From positions 1 to 64,000 of the forward strand of contig NZ_JADQBY010000005.1 in the NCBI RefSeq assembly GCF_016278385.1: 64,000 nucleotides of DNA, given 5' to 3'. A program made the position numbers and the translations under genes. The notes below the pieces were generated by a model. The model had not been told where the DNA came from and did not search any database. It saw only the letters and a program-made list of their open reading frames with translations. Below, one piece after another: positions 17,301-26,900 of the stretch. This stretch comes from Methanolobus sp. Its GTDB lineage: Archaea; Halobacteriota; Methanosarcinia; Methanosarcinales; Methanosarcinaceae. Position 1 is the first letter of the stretch. Each line of letters opens with the position of its first letter.

Positions 17301-18893
17301 TTACTCATCAAATTTCAAAATTGTTGTTTTAAGAGTTGCCAGATCCACAACCGGAACCTGTGCAGGAGTTGGAACAACATTTACCCTTTTCTGGAACTCT
17401 GTCTGATCCTGCCACGTACCTGAATTTATCAGCAGGACGTTTTTGTACCACTCAACACCCACCGTATGTACATGGCCACAATGAAGTATGTCAGGTACAT
17501 TACCAATAACAAAATAGTCTTTCTTTTCAGGTGCAATGGAAACGCGACTGCCATAGATCGGGGAAAGATGCCTGAACTTCATCATTTCCACCATTGCCTT
17601 TGTGGGGTCAGCATATGAGACACCTGGAACTGATGCTACCAGATCATCAATGGAACGTCCGTGATAGAGCATTACTTTTACACCATCCAGATCCACTACC
17701 GAAGGATTGCCTACAAACGTTACATTGTCAGGGAAATCCGCCCTTATTATTTCAGGTAACTTTGGCTGGGGTTCAGCCTGCCGGACAGCATCGTGGTTTC
17801 CAGGAGAAATGATTATCTGGATATGGCTGGGTATCCTTGAAAAATATTCGGCTGCTTTTTTGTACTGGTCATATACATCCAGAATTGAAAGTTCATGTTC
17901 CTGTCCAGGATATATGCCAACCCCGTCAACAAGGTCACCGGCAACAAGAAGATAGCGCACTTCTTTTGCAATAGCTGCCAATGCATCATTATCAGTGTCC
18001 CCGTTCAGAAAGTCAAGAAATCTCTCCCACGGTTCTTCAAGGAAAGTCGAGCTCCCAATATGTATGTCAGATGTAAGAATTGCCTTACCGAAACTTCCAC
18101 TCCTTTTTATAGTTACATTTGGCAGATCAGGCAGAGTTATCTTCTGAGCAATCATGAGCTTAGCATCGTTTGTAAGAGTTCCCGTAAAACCTACTACTTC
18201 ATCAAGCACAAAATGACTAGCCTGCTCGAAAAGCTCTTTATCAGCCATGCGTATCAGAATCGAGAATGATCCTGTAGGATCCTCCACTTCCACTATTTTA
18301 TGTCCGTTAGTTGTGCTCTTGATTTCAGATATCATGCCTATTATGGAAATCTCTCCGGCTTCCCGGCTTCCCCTGAAATTAGTTCCTTTACCCTTTTTCA
18401 GACTCTCTATAGGGCGAGCAGTTATTCTACTGCGGATGATATCGCTGAGCCTGCTATAACGGTTCCTGAAGAACTGGACAAATTCCATATATTCACCGAC
18501 ACATGTTGAATTGTCAGTTATATCCGATATTATGGAAACCGGGCTTTCACAATGACAAATACTGCCGGTATCACCTGATAAATTACCTGGTGTCTGGTAG
18601 AAAGAATATGAATTACTGTTATAGCTACTATTAGTGTCAGTGTCATATTTTGTAGTTTTGGGATTTAACTCAACAGAAACTTTTAAATTTTCTTCATTGA
18701 CGTGGCTAACAGCGCTGAATGCTTTAAGATCAATATGTTCTAGGTCAATTACAAGCACAGAAAGATCGATATTTTCAAGTATGTATGTTACAAGTTCCGC
18801 TGGGGAACAATGAGAACATATAAGATCTACTGCTTTGGGACTTATCTGGTAACCTTCTTCAATAAAAGCGGTTATAATATCAATATCATTCAT
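17301..18893 (-). CDS. polB: DNA polymerase D small subunit DP1
   Basis: A 530-residue protein. The N-terminal part is variable, an OB-fold lies near 155-255, and a calcineurin-like 3'-5' exonuclease domain follows with SDIHIGS (near 274), GDLVDG, SPGNHD (near 361) and CGHVHT (near 470). DP1 proofreads for the DP2 catalytic subunit in the archaeal replicase PolD. It is transcribed away from signal peptidase and lies about 2 kb from the probable origin. The large-subunit gene is not in the window. Confidence 0.93.
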   Translation of the reverse strand: MNDIDIITAFIEEGYQISPKAVDLICSHCSPAELVTYILENIDLSVLVIDLEHIDLKAFSAVSHVNEENLKVSVELNPKTTKYDTDTNSSYNSNSYSFYQTPGNLSGDTGSICHCESPVSIISDITDNSTCVGEYMEFVQFFRNRYSRLSDIIRSRITARPIESLKKGKGTNFRGSREAGEISIIGMISEIKSTTNGHKIVEVEDPTGSFSILIRMADKELFEQASHFVLDEVVGFTGTLTNDAKLMIAQKITLPDLPNVTIKRSGSFGKAILTSDIHIGSSTFLEEPWERFLDFLNGDTDNDALAAIAKEVRYLLVAGDLVDGVGIYPGQEHELSILDVYDQYKKAAEYFSRIPSHIQIIISPGNHDAVRQAEPQPKLPEIIRADFPDNVTFVGNPSVVDLDGVKVMLYHGRSIDDLVASVPGVSYADPTKAMVEMMKFRHLSPIYGSRVSIAPEKKDYFVIGNVPDILHCGHVHTVGVEWYKNVLLINSGTWQDQTEFQKRVNVVPTPAQVPVVDLATLKTTILKFDE

Positions 18894-19035
18894 AACAATA
18901 GCAGACTAAAATGGAAATTATCTAATATTACAATACTTACAAAACGATTTAATGCCGTTAACATTTTATTTTGTCAAATATATTCCTTAACTCATAAATA
19001 CATTCTTTCATTCAGATATAACACAGGTAAGAACA

Positions 19036-19596
19036 ATGAACTTAAAAGAGTCTTTCCATGCTTTTAAAGAAAGCGATGATTTTTTTGTTTCACTCGCACG
19101 TGATATTTTAACTGTTCTGGGAGCAGTATTGATATTTGCAACTTTTTCCCAGATAGTCTTTGGAATGTGGACTCCTATGGTAGCCGTGGAATCAGGAAGT
19201 ATGGAACCACATATGAATATAGGAGACATCGTTTTCATCCAGAGTATCGATAGGACACAGGTTATTACCTACGAAGAAGGCACAGATGATTATACCTCGT
19301 TCAAAAGCTATGGTAATGTGATTTTGTACAAACCTTATGGGCAGGAAGGAGTTACTCCAATTATCCATCGTGCAATGTATTATGTTGAAGAGGGTGAAAG
19401 CATGTGGGAAGGCGGACCTCCTGCCCCGCATTCAGGGTATATTACAAAAGGCGACAATATTGTAACAAACAAATACTATGACCAGCAAGGGCAGGTAAGC
19501 TACCTAATGCCAGTTAAAGAAGAATGGATTATTGGCATCGCACGATATAAGATACCTTACATCGGATACCTCAGATTGATGCTCCCAAGCTTCTGA
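19036..19596 (+). CDS. Type I signal peptidase, S26B family
   Basis: A 186-residue membrane-bound serine protease that removes signal peptides on the outer face of the membrane. One N-terminal anchor helix (about 22-44) precedes VESGSMEPHM with the nucleophile Ser55, IIHRAMYY with the active His, and GYITKGDNIVTN, the box that holds the Asp of the Ser-His-Asp form found in archaea and the ER. Divergent from polB; its end is 17 bases from the convergent orc1 gene. Confidence 0.9.
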   Translation: MNLKESFHAFKESDDFFVSLARDILTVLGAVLIFATFSQIVFGMWTPMVAVESGSMEPHMNIGDIVFIQSIDRTQVITYEEGTDDYTSFKSYGNVILYKPYGQEGVTPIIHRAMYYVEEGESMWEGGPPAPHSGYITKGDNIVTNKYYDQQGQVSYLMPVKEEWIIGIARYKIPYIGYLRLMLPSF

Positions 19597-19613
19597 TTTG
19601 GTATCTTTTTGGT

Positions 19614-20849
19614 TTAAAGATGTAATTGCGTTGTGAGCACTGGTTTAAACGCTTCAAGCGGTTTAAGTCGGTAATCCTCAAACAATACTTTTTTTGTACT
19701 GTGAATAGGAACACTCAATACTATCTCTTTTGTTCGGCCGTACCTTCCTTTGCTTACAACAACAGCATTTACAATTCCAAGCATGTCAAGTTCAGACATT
19801 AGATCAGTAACCCTGCGTTGAGTAAGAATATCCATATCAACTTGAAGGCATAACTGACGATATACATTGTAGACTTCACCTGTTGTAACATTCTTGTAGC
19901 CATTGTTTCTTAACAGCATTACACTGTAAAGCGCAAGTTTTGACTGGGTTGGGAGAGTACGTACAACTTCAACTACACGGTCAACCTCGATTTTTTCCTG
20001 AGCACTTTTTACATGTTGCTCTTCAACACGAGATAGGTTCTCTCTTTCTGCAATTTCTCCTGCAACTCTTAGAAGGTCAAGAGCACGTCTTGCATCACCA
20101 TGTTCCTGAGCTGCAAAGGCAGCGCAGAGAGGAATGACCATTTCATCCAGAGCATCCGGTTTGTAAGCAATCAAGGCTCTTTCATGAAGGATATCACTAA
20201 TTTGGGTAGCATCATAGGGCGGGAAAATAATTTCTTCTTCTCCAAGAGAACTCTTAACTCTTGGATCAAGGAATTCAGTAAATTTAAGATCGTTTGAAAC
20301 GCCTATCATACTAACTTTTGAATTTTTGAGATCGGTATTAATTCTTGAAAGGTTATAGAGAACATCATCACCTTTCTTGATCAACTTGTCAATTTCATCA
20401 AGAATGATAATGACAACCTGTTTTTCAGTGTCTATTGTTTCTTTGAATTTGAAAAAAACCTGATCTGTCGGCCAGCCAGTCATTGGAACATCTTCTCCAA
20501 ACTGACGAGTTAGATTTGCAAGAAGTCTGTATTGTGTATCGATTACTTCACAGTTCAGGTAGACAACTTTACAGGAGATTCCAAGTGATTCACCTTTTCT
20601 TTCAAGTTCAATTCCAACATTTCTGGTTACAGCAGTTTTTCCTGTACCGGTTTTTCCATAAATCAGAATGTTAGAAGGGGTATCTCCCCTTAGAGCTGAA
20701 ACAAGAATTGATGCAAGACTGTTAATCTGGTCATCACGATGAACAAGAGAATCAGGAGTGTATGAATGTCTTAAAACCTCTTTATTTTTAAAAATAGGTT
20801 CATTTTCCAGTAGTTCCTGGAACAAGCCATCTAATGATTTACTTCGCAT
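19614..20849 (-). CDS. orc1: Orc1/Cdc6 replication initiator
   Basis: A 411-residue AAA+ ATPase. Walker A is GKTGTGKT (residues 65-72), Walker B is VIIILDEIDKL (near 143-152), sensor 1 is MIGVSND, and the RRALDLLRVAGEIAE helix precedes a C-terminal winged helix. It binds origin recognition boxes and loads MCM. The start codon faces a cluster of such boxes at 21.0-21.4 kb, the normal gene-next-to-origin layout of archaea. Confidence 0.95.
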   Translation of the reverse strand: MRSKSLDGLFQELLENEPIFKNKEVLRHSYTPDSLVHRDDQINSLASILVSALRGDTPSNILIYGKTGTGKTAVTRNVGIELERKGESLGISCKVVYLNCEVIDTQYRLLANLTRQFGEDVPMTGWPTDQVFFKFKETIDTEKQVVIIILDEIDKLIKKGDDVLYNLSRINTDLKNSKVSMIGVSNDLKFTEFLDPRVKSSLGEEEIIFPPYDATQISDILHERALIAYKPDALDEMVIPLCAAFAAQEHGDARRALDLLRVAGEIAERENLSRVEEQHVKSAQEKIEVDRVVEVVRTLPTQSKLALYSVMLLRNNGYKNVTTGEVYNVYRQLCLQVDMDILTQRRVTDLMSELDMLGIVNAVVVSKGRYGRTKEIVLSVPIHSTKKVLFEDYRLKPLEAFKPVLTTQLHL

Positions 20850-21005
20850 TTACTTATTCACCCTATCCATTTAAAATAATAATGATATTAGTAATGTCAC
20901 ACTTTTTGTGCCGTTCAGAATAACCAATCAAAAAGAGATGAGATTGGTTTTTGTCTCTCTTCCAGATGATACATTGGAAGTGGAGCTTATTAATGGTTGT
21001 GGTTT

Positions 21006-21030
21006 AGACCCCTTTGTTTCAACTGGAAAG
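21006..21030 (+). repeat. Origin recognition box 1
   Basis: AGACCCCTTTGTTTCAACTG then GAAAG. It matches box 2 at 21142-21166 in 24 of 25 bases and has the ORB features: a CCCC (G-string) end and a TTTC-AnnTGGAAA dyad. Confidence 0.85.
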
Positions 21031-21139
21031 AAAGACAAAATAGGATTAAACAATAAAAAACGTCAGCAGTTTCCATTTTCTATAATAAAAAAAACAAACA
21101 TTAATTAAGCAAATATAAGCAATTTGGTTTCTCATGGAA

Positions 21140-21166
21140 GTAGACCCCTTTGTTTCAACTGGAAAC
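21140..21166 (+). repeat. Origin recognition box 2
   Basis: The box core AGACCCCTTTGTTTCAACTG followed by GAAAC, same direction as box 1, 136 bases further on. A TATA-like TTTATATAAG follows immediately. Confidence 0.87.
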
Positions 21167-21180
21167 TTTATATAAGACAG

Positions 21181-21205
21181 TGACCCCATGGTTTCAATTG
21201 GAAAC
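21181..21205 (+). repeat. Origin recognition box 3
   Basis: TGACCCCATGGTTTCAATTG followed by GAAAC. Same direction as boxes 1 and 2 but with CATGG in place of CTTTG; this variant is shared with the inverted box 4. Confidence 0.85.
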
Positions 21206-21376
21206 TAGAAAAAAGATATGAATACCTTTTTTATATTATTTGAAAAAAGATGGCAGTGTATATATCAATGTGATAGTATATAAAAATATCTCACGCTTAA
21301 GTTACTTTATTTAAAAAATACTAAAAATATAAAAAAAGTAAACTGCTTAAACGTTTAATTATTTGCTGTAACAACA

Positions 21377-21399
21377 TTTCCAGTTGAAACCATGGGGTT
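21377..21399 (-). repeat. Origin recognition box 4, inverted
   Basis: Reads AACCCCATGGTTTCAACTGG then AAA on the minus strand. It lies on the far side of the AT-rich stretch and points toward boxes 1-3, the usual arrangement around an unwinding element. Confidence 0.85.
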
Positions 21400-21541
21400 G
21401 CTCATACTAATAAAAATATATCAAATGTTCTATTAACTCATAATCAAAATGCTCTTTTAAGCTAACTCAAATAAAAAAAAGTTAATCCAGCAAAAAAGAA
21501 ACAAAATTGATTTAAGTATCCTGCATTATTCATGTGTTCAA

Positions 21542-22690
21542 ATGAATGAACAAGCCTTTGAAAGAGAACAAATTATCTCTAATCTAAATAAATCAAAATC
21601 TCATGATCTAACCTATGACAGAGTTTTAAGTTCTATGTGTACTTATCCTCATGAAATAGCAGTTCATGCTCATATCCAGTTCATAGAATCTAATATGGGT
21701 GATTTTGGACTTTTCCAAGGCACTTATAATCTTGAAAAAAAAGTCATACAATCTATTGGTAATCTCCTTCATCATTCAGAAGCATCAGGTTATATGACAA
21801 CAGGAGGAACTGAATCAAATATTCAGGCGATTCGTTCCATGAGAAACAATCTCAGCAGCAAAAAAAAGTGCGGTAAACCAAATATTGTTGTACCTGATTC
21901 AGCTCATTTCTCATTTGATAAAGTATCTGATATTCTTGATATTGAGCTCAGAAAAGCCAGCCTTGATGAAGAACTTAAAGTTTCTATTCAATCCGTTCAA
22001 TCTCTGATTGACGAAAACACAATAGGTCTTGTGGCTATAGCCGGTTCAACTGAATTTGGTCAGGTTGATGAAATCGAAAAGCTTTCTGAAATTGCTCTTC
22101 AAAATAATATTTTTCTTCATGTTGATGCTGCTTTTGGAGGATTTGTACTTCCATTCCTTGAAAAAACACATGAGTTTGATTTTAAATTACCAGGTGTAAC
22201 ATCTATAGCTATCGATCCACATAAAATGGGTCTTAGCACAATTCCATCTGGGGTTCTTCTTTTTAAAAGTGCGGATTATCTGGAAAGTCTCAGGGCGGAT
22301 ACTCCTTATCTCACAGTTTCGACTCAATATACACTTACTGGAACAAGAAGTGGAGCTGCTGTAGCGGCTACTTATGCAGTAATGAATTTGCTTGGTAAAG
22401 AAGGTTATAGAAAAGTTGTATCAAAATGTATGGAAGCAACATATTATCTTCTGGACAGGCTTGCAGAAATTGATGTTTATCCTCTCATTAAACCGCTAAT
22501 GAATGTAGTTGCACTGGAAGTTCCGGAAGCTGATCTTGTCAGAAAAAAACTGGCAAAGGATTTTAATTGGCAGGTTTCAATCACACAGAAGCCCCATGGT
22601 TTACGTCTTGTTATTATGCCTCATGTTACTCTTGAAATGATTGATTATTTTGTTCAGGATCTAAAAAAGGTCTTGGACACAATTAATTAG
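21542..22690 (+). CDS. mfnA: L-tyrosine/L-aspartate decarboxylase MfnA
   Basis: A 382-residue PLP enzyme of the group II decarboxylases. Visible are [17 protein letters not shown] (cofactor phosphate), HVDAAFGGF (PLP-binding Asp) and AIDPHKMG (Schiff-base Lys, near 228). In methanogens MfnA makes tyramine for methanofuran (and beta-alanine from aspartate in some species). Length and motifs fit well. The gene starts beside the origin and ends in TAG, with a TAA two codons later. Confidence 0.9.
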   Translation: MNEQAFEREQIISNLNKSKSHDLTYDRVLSSMCTYPHEIAVHAHIQFIESNMGDFGLFQGTYNLEKKVIQSIGNLLHHSEASGYMTTGGTESNIQAIRSMRNNLSSKKKCGKPNIVVPDSAHFSFDKVSDILDIELRKASLDEELKVSIQSVQSLIDENTIGLVAIAGSTEFGQVDEIEKLSEIALQNNIFLHVDAAFGGFVLPFLEKTHEFDFKLPGVTSIAIDPHKMGLSTIPSGVLLFKSADYLESLRADTPYLTVSTQYTLTGTRSGAAVAATYAVMNLLGKEGYRKVVSKCMEATYYLLDRLAEIDVYPLIKPLMNVVALEVPEADLVRKKLAKDFNWQVSITQKPHGLRLVIMPHVTLEMIDYFVQDLKKVLDTIN

Positions 22691-22929
22691 CTCTAAACCA
22701 AGATTATAACCAAAAATAAAAATGAAAAAATAAGGCTCGATGGCACCTAGCCTTGAAGCGTGTGTTCATCTTGCCTGTCGTAATCATAAATTAACTTTTT
22801 ATCTATATATTAATAAGCCAAGCAGAGTGAAAGTATTCAACTCATATGGTTCTACAGTTGAATTTCTAAAAAGAAAATAACGATATAAAAAAAGATAATA
22901 ATATATATGAACCCATCTAACATCCATTC
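22691..22929. other. Intergenic stretch with a GC-richer patch
   Basis: About 240 bases. Around 22733-22785 there is a less AT-rich patch (GGCTCGATGGCACCTAGCC, a short GGCT/AGCC stem) that could be a small RNA or a decayed gene. I find no ORF, tRNA or clear terminator. A TATA-like ATATATATTAAT near 22804 may serve the next gene. Confidence 0.3.
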
Positions 22930-24021
22930 ATGAATGGTTCACTAAAAATTGGAAGCATAATGGGAATTCCTATCAAACTACACATAACTTTTTTACTGAT
23001 TCTTCCTGTTTTTGCTCTTGTTTTTGCTACGAATCCACAGCCTTATGGCTTTGCTGACATTGGGTCAATCACAAAAAGTTATGCTCTGTCACTTCTGACA
23101 ACAATTCTATTATTTGGATGCATTCTTCTTCATGAGCTAGGTCATTCTTATATTGCCAAGGGTTATGGTGTTGAAATAAAAGACATTACGTTATTGCTAT
23201 TTGGTGGAGTCTCATCCATGGAAGAAATTCCAAGAGAACCTTCTAAGGAATTCAAAATGGCATTTGCAGGTCCTTTGGTAAGTCTTATCATCGGTTTTGG
23301 TCTTGTTGGACTTAACATAGCTGCAGTTGCAATTATGCCTGTATACGAAGCTACATATGTCTACCTGATGGTAGGCATTCTGGCATCTATCAACATAATA
23401 CTGGGATTATTTAACCTGATCCCGGCTTTCCCAATGGATGGTGGAAGACTTCTTCGTGCCTGGTTAGCAAAGAGGATGAGCTATGTAAAGGCAACTCATC
23501 TTGCTGCCTCTTTTGGTAAGATGTTTGCTTTTATCATGGGTGTTATTGGATGGTTTTCTAATCCATGGCTTATATTGATAGCTGTCTTCGTTTTCTTTAG
23601 TGCATCTGAAGAAGACAAGTCGACAACGGTAACCGTTAGCCTTGAAAAATACAGGGTTGCCGATGTAATGACAAAGGATGTAATTTCAGTAGAGCCTGAA
23701 ATGATAGTAGAAGACTTCTCACATTTCATGTTTGAGAATAAGCATCTGGGCTATCCTGTGATGAAGGGCAATTCTTTAAAAGGGATTGTGACCTTTACAG
23801 ACATACGTAATGTTCTTCCGCATGAGCGCTATGCAACCCTTGTATCTGATGTAATGACAAGGGAGGTAATTTCATTACCTTCAGATGCAAGTGCTGCAGA
23901 AGCATTCAAAATAATGACTGTCAATAATATAGGGCGTGTTCTGGTAACAGATAATGACACTGTAAAAGGTATCCTTTCCAGGACAGACCTCATGCGATTA
24001 TTGATGTTAGCGAATGAGTAG
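22930..24021 (+). CDS. Site-2 protease (M50) with paired CBS domains
   Basis: A 363-residue intramembrane zinc metalloprotease. HELGH (His68, Glu69, His72) lies in the second hydrophobic segment, and NLIPAFPMDGGR with the third ligand Asp (near 170) in a later one. About six membrane segments end near 225, followed by two CBS domains (about 240-295 and 305-360) that usually bind adenine nucleotides. The family cleaves membrane proteins such as anti-sigma factors; the target here is unknown. The stop TAG overlaps the next gene by eight bases. Confidence 0.92.
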   Translation: MNGSLKIGSIMGIPIKLHITFLLILPVFALVFATNPQPYGFADIGSITKSYALSLLTTILLFGCILLHELGHSYIAKGYGVEIKDITLLLFGGVSSMEEIPREPSKEFKMAFAGPLVSLIIGFGLVGLNIAAVAIMPVYEATYVYLMVGILASINIILGLFNLIPAFPMDGGRLLRAWLAKRMSYVKATHLAASFGKMFAFIMGVIGWFSNPWLILIAVFVFFSASEEDKSTTVTVSLEKYRVADVMTKDVISVEPEMIVEDFSHFMFENKHLGYPVMKGNSLKGIVTFTDIRNVLPHERYATLVSDVMTREVISLPSDASAAEAFKIMTVNNIGRVLVTDNDTVKGILSRTDLMRLLMLANE

Positions 24022-25459
24022 TTCTAGTACCCTTAAAAGAGGATCTCCATTGAAACATGATAATTTAAGTGATTCACAGGAAAATGTTTCCGGCTATGAT
24101 TACAGCACAACAGGCGGTAATTTATATTCGGAAGATGATTCTGGGAATTCATCTTTTTCAAGCTCAGGCCCAACTGAGATTCAGGTTATAAAAGAGTTTA
24201 TAGCTCCTGAAAAAGCAATTTTGGGTGAAGGTAATGAAGAAACGAACAAACCTACCGAGATAATACTTGTAGGTACAGCGCACGTATCTGAAAAGAGTGT
24301 CAAGGAAGTAAATGAGGCTATTGAAAGAGAAAAGCCGGATATAGTTGCCGTGGAACTTTGCAGGCCCAGATTTGAGGCCATCAAAGGCAACGTCAAGAAC
24401 AGTGAGATACCGGTAAAAGAGCTTCTTAAGGAAGGGAAGGTCTATTTCTATCTTGTACACATGCTACTGGCCCATATTCAAAAGAAATTCGCTGATGAAA
24501 TGGGTGTACAGCCTGGTGCTGAAATGATAAGCGCTATCAAGGCTGCAGAAGCAAGTGGTGCACAGATCCTTCTTATTGACAGGGATATCCAGGTCACTTT
24601 GCAGCGTTTCTGGAGCAAGATGGGTTTCATTGAAAAAATGAAAATGCTTGCAGGTCTCATAGCTGCAGTGCTCGGTCTCGGTGGTACTAAGGACATCGAT
24701 ATGGAAACTATCACCAATCAGGACATGGTTTCCATGCTTGTGGAAGAGTTCCGTGATTCGTCACCGAATGCTGTTAAGGTCCTTATTGACGAAAGGGACG
24801 CATACATGGCCAATAATCTTGTAAGAGCTGCTGCCGGCGGTAATAAAAAGATTGTTGCCGTAATAGGTGCAGGCCACAGGGCAGGTATCCAGCGTTATCT
24901 TGAAAATCCAAAAACTATCCCACAAGTGAGTTATGCAGCAGAAGCCCCTAAAAAGCGTTTCAGTATAATGAAATTATTTGGTGTCCTGGTTGTTGCAATT
25001 GCCCTTGGGACATTTGCACTGCTTATACTTTCAGGAGTTCCACTTGAAACACTTGCTCTTGCTTTTGCCTGGTGGTTCATCATAAACGGAGTTCTCAGCG
25101 CTGCCGGAGCTATTATTGCAAGAGGCCACCCATATTCAGTGCTCACTGCATTCTCAGTCGCATGGCTGACCTCCCTGAATCCAATGATGGCAGCAGGATG
25201 GTTTGCAGGTCTTACAGAAGCTAAATATAGACCTCCTACAACCGATAATTTCAAGGAACTCATTGAGATCGAGACAACCGAGGATATGATGAAGAATAAT
25301 CTCTTCCGCGTTATAATGGTTGCCGCCCTTGCAAATCTCGGAAGTATGATCGGGACATTCCTGGGAGTGTATGTAATGATCCAGGTCACAGGGATCGATC
25401 CTCAGGAACTGATAAAAAATGGTATCAGTGCCGGACTTGCCGTTCTGGGATTGGGATGA
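24014..25459 (+). CDS. TraB/PrgY family membrane protein
   Basis: A 481-residue protein. A Ser/Asn/Gly-rich N-terminal tail (about 1-70) precedes a TraB domain with VGTAHVSEKSVKEV, VAVELCRPRFEAIKG and VIGAGHRAGI, followed by about four membrane helices (near 320-345, 350-380, 385-400, 435-475). The family is named after a pheromone shutdown protein; its archaeal role is not established and a protease-like fold has been suggested. It overlaps the site-2 protease gene, which suggests joint function at the membrane. Confidence 0.85.
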   Translation: MSSSSTLKRGSPLKHDNLSDSQENVSGYDYSTTGGNLYSEDDSGNSSFSSSGPTEIQVIKEFIAPEKAILGEGNEETNKPTEIILVGTAHVSEKSVKEVNEAIEREKPDIVAVELCRPRFEAIKGNVKNSEIPVKELLKEGKVYFYLVHMLLAHIQKKFADEMGVQPGAEMISAIKAAEASGAQILLIDRDIQVTLQRFWSKMGFIEKMKMLAGLIAAVLGLGGTKDIDMETITNQDMVSMLVEEFRDSSPNAVKVLIDERDAYMANNLVRAAAGGNKKIVAVIGAGHRAGIQRYLENPKTIPQVSYAAEAPKKRFSIMKLFGVLVVAIALGTFALLILSGVPLETLALAFAWWFIINGVLSAAGAIIARGHPYSVLTAFSVAWLTSLNPMMAAGWFAGLTEAKYRPPTTDNFKELIEIETTEDMMKNNLFRVIMVAALANLGSMIGTFLGVYVMIQVTGIDPQELIKNGISAGLAVLGLG

Positions 25460-25480
25460 TTCCAGACCCAAACCCATTTA

Positions 25481-26785
25481 TTATTTACTCTTTTTAGCTT
25501 CAATTTCCCCAAACTTATCCGCAAGCCTATAGGAGATATCGGAGAGATATGCAGTTCCCCAGGTAGCTGCAAGGATAGCTCCGAACAGGTCGAACACAAG
25601 ATCCATCATAGTGTCACCGATCCCATGTTGTGCTAATATGGCTTGATAACCAAGCCATGAGGTCAGTTCATCGCTGGCAAACTCAATAATTTCCCAGACA
25701 ACACCCATTGCAAGTATGAATAGCAGGATGAAAAGGAATAGTTCTTTAGGTGGTATATAGATCTCATCGACATAGATATCGATAGCTCTTATAAGTGTAT
25801 ATCCTGCTGCTGCCACAACACAGGCTGATAAGGCGTGGGTGACATGGTCCCATCTCAGGATATTATCATAGAACGCAAAGGTTCCAATTGAATGAAGGAA
25901 AATAGCAAGGGTTATCCACAGGGTTAATCCAGTGTCGTAGGGTATGTTGAATTTGCGTGTGATAAAATAAGGTATCAATGTGATGGCAAGACCGGTTGTT
26001 GCATTCACGGTAGTAGATAGGTCCTTTAGAATTATTCCAACTATTATGAATATGAAGAGACATATCTGCATTATCCTTGTTACAAGCTTCTGCTTCTCAT
26101 CAGTGATTCCAAGTATCTTGCGTATAGGTGCAGGAGGTCTTGATGTAATGTAATTGGTTTCCTCTTGAGATCTCTGAATAGGAACTTCGACATTGCTGGC
26201 ATGTTTGTCTGATCTGAAATACCAGCCGAATATGAGTCCGGCAACGATACCCGCTATCATGGCATAGATAAACTCATACATCACAGCATCATTTATGGCA
26301 TCGGGTGTTCTTCCGTTTAGAAGATAAGCGGTTCCTAGATTCATATCCAGTAACCATTGTATCAGGTGCATGAGACCAGATATTGCCAGTGTTACGATAA
26401 CAACCAGGAGTATGGCAAATTTGTAATTCATCTTTACGGCAGTGAACCAGTTGATTTCAGCTGCCAGCAGTAATGCAATGGTAGCTATTGAAAAGTAAAC
26501 TTGTATGCTGGTGGAAAAGAAATAGTAAGCTGTTGCACTTCCTACAATGGGTATGATTGCCAATAGTACGAAATACCAGGAAGGCATAACCGAGAGCTTA
26601 CGCATTATAATTGCGGGAGCTATTATAATACAGATCACAAAAGCAATAAGTATGGTCCACATGAACCTGCCGTAGATAAAATTCCCAACACACAGCAGGG
26701 ATAGTAATAATACCATTGTCCATCCTGCAATTGCATTGAGGGTAGTGTTCTTCAAGAGATTACTGAGCTTGTCTATTTGTACCAT
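25481..26785 (-). CDS. Multi-spanning membrane protein, DUF2238/YjdF-like C-terminus
   Basis: A 434-residue protein with around eleven hydrophobic segments in two halves, separated by a polar linker (about 195-235). The C-terminal half has WDHVTHALSACVVA, GVVWEIIEFASDEL and GIGDTMMDLVFDLFGA, a pattern seen in DUF2238/YjdF-type proteins. Function is unknown. It converges on the TraB gene with 21 bases between the stops. Confidence 0.7.
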   Translation of the reverse strand: MVQIDKLSNLLKNTTLNAIAGWTMVLLLSLLCVGNFIYGRFMWTILIAFVICIIIAPAIIMRKLSVMPSWYFVLLAIIPIVGSATAYYFFSTSIQVYFSIATIALLLAAEINWFTAVKMNYKFAILLVVIVTLAISGLMHLIQWLLDMNLGTAYLLNGRTPDAINDAVMYEFIYAMIAGIVAGLIFGWYFRSDKHASNVEVPIQRSQEETNYITSRPPAPIRKILGITDEKQKLVTRIMQICLFIFIIVGIILKDLSTTVNATTGLAITLIPYFITRKFNIPYDTGLTLWITLAIFLHSIGTFAFYDNILRWDHVTHALSACVVAAAGYTLIRAIDIYVDEIYIPPKELFLFILLFILAMGVVWEIIEFASDELTSWLGYQAILAQHGIGDTMMDLVFDLFGAILAATWGTAYLSDISYRLADKFGEIEAKKSK

Positions 26786-26900
26786 ATTGCATCTTGTGAT
26801 AGAATTCAGCTATTCATCTGGAATGGGGAGTCCATGTTTTTAAAAGCTTCACTCCATCTTTCTATAAGTTCTCTTGGACGAATGGTAACTCCTGTACCCC

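Larger units (their letters stand above)
20850..21541. other. Probable replication origin (oriC)
   Basis: Nearly 700 bases without a convincing gene, directly upstream of orc1/cdc6. It contains four copies of a box close to the archaeal ORB consensus: three in one direction and one inverted. They flank a very AT-rich stretch (about 21206-21376) with long A and T runs, a candidate unwinding element. The gene, boxes and AT-rich element together make a strong case. A 66-codon ORF at 20908-21108 crosses the first box and is not counted as a gene. Confidence 0.88.

Noticed and set aside
20908-21108. 66-codon ORF upstream of orc1
   Set aside because: It runs across origin recognition box 1, has no family features and is better explained as origin DNA.
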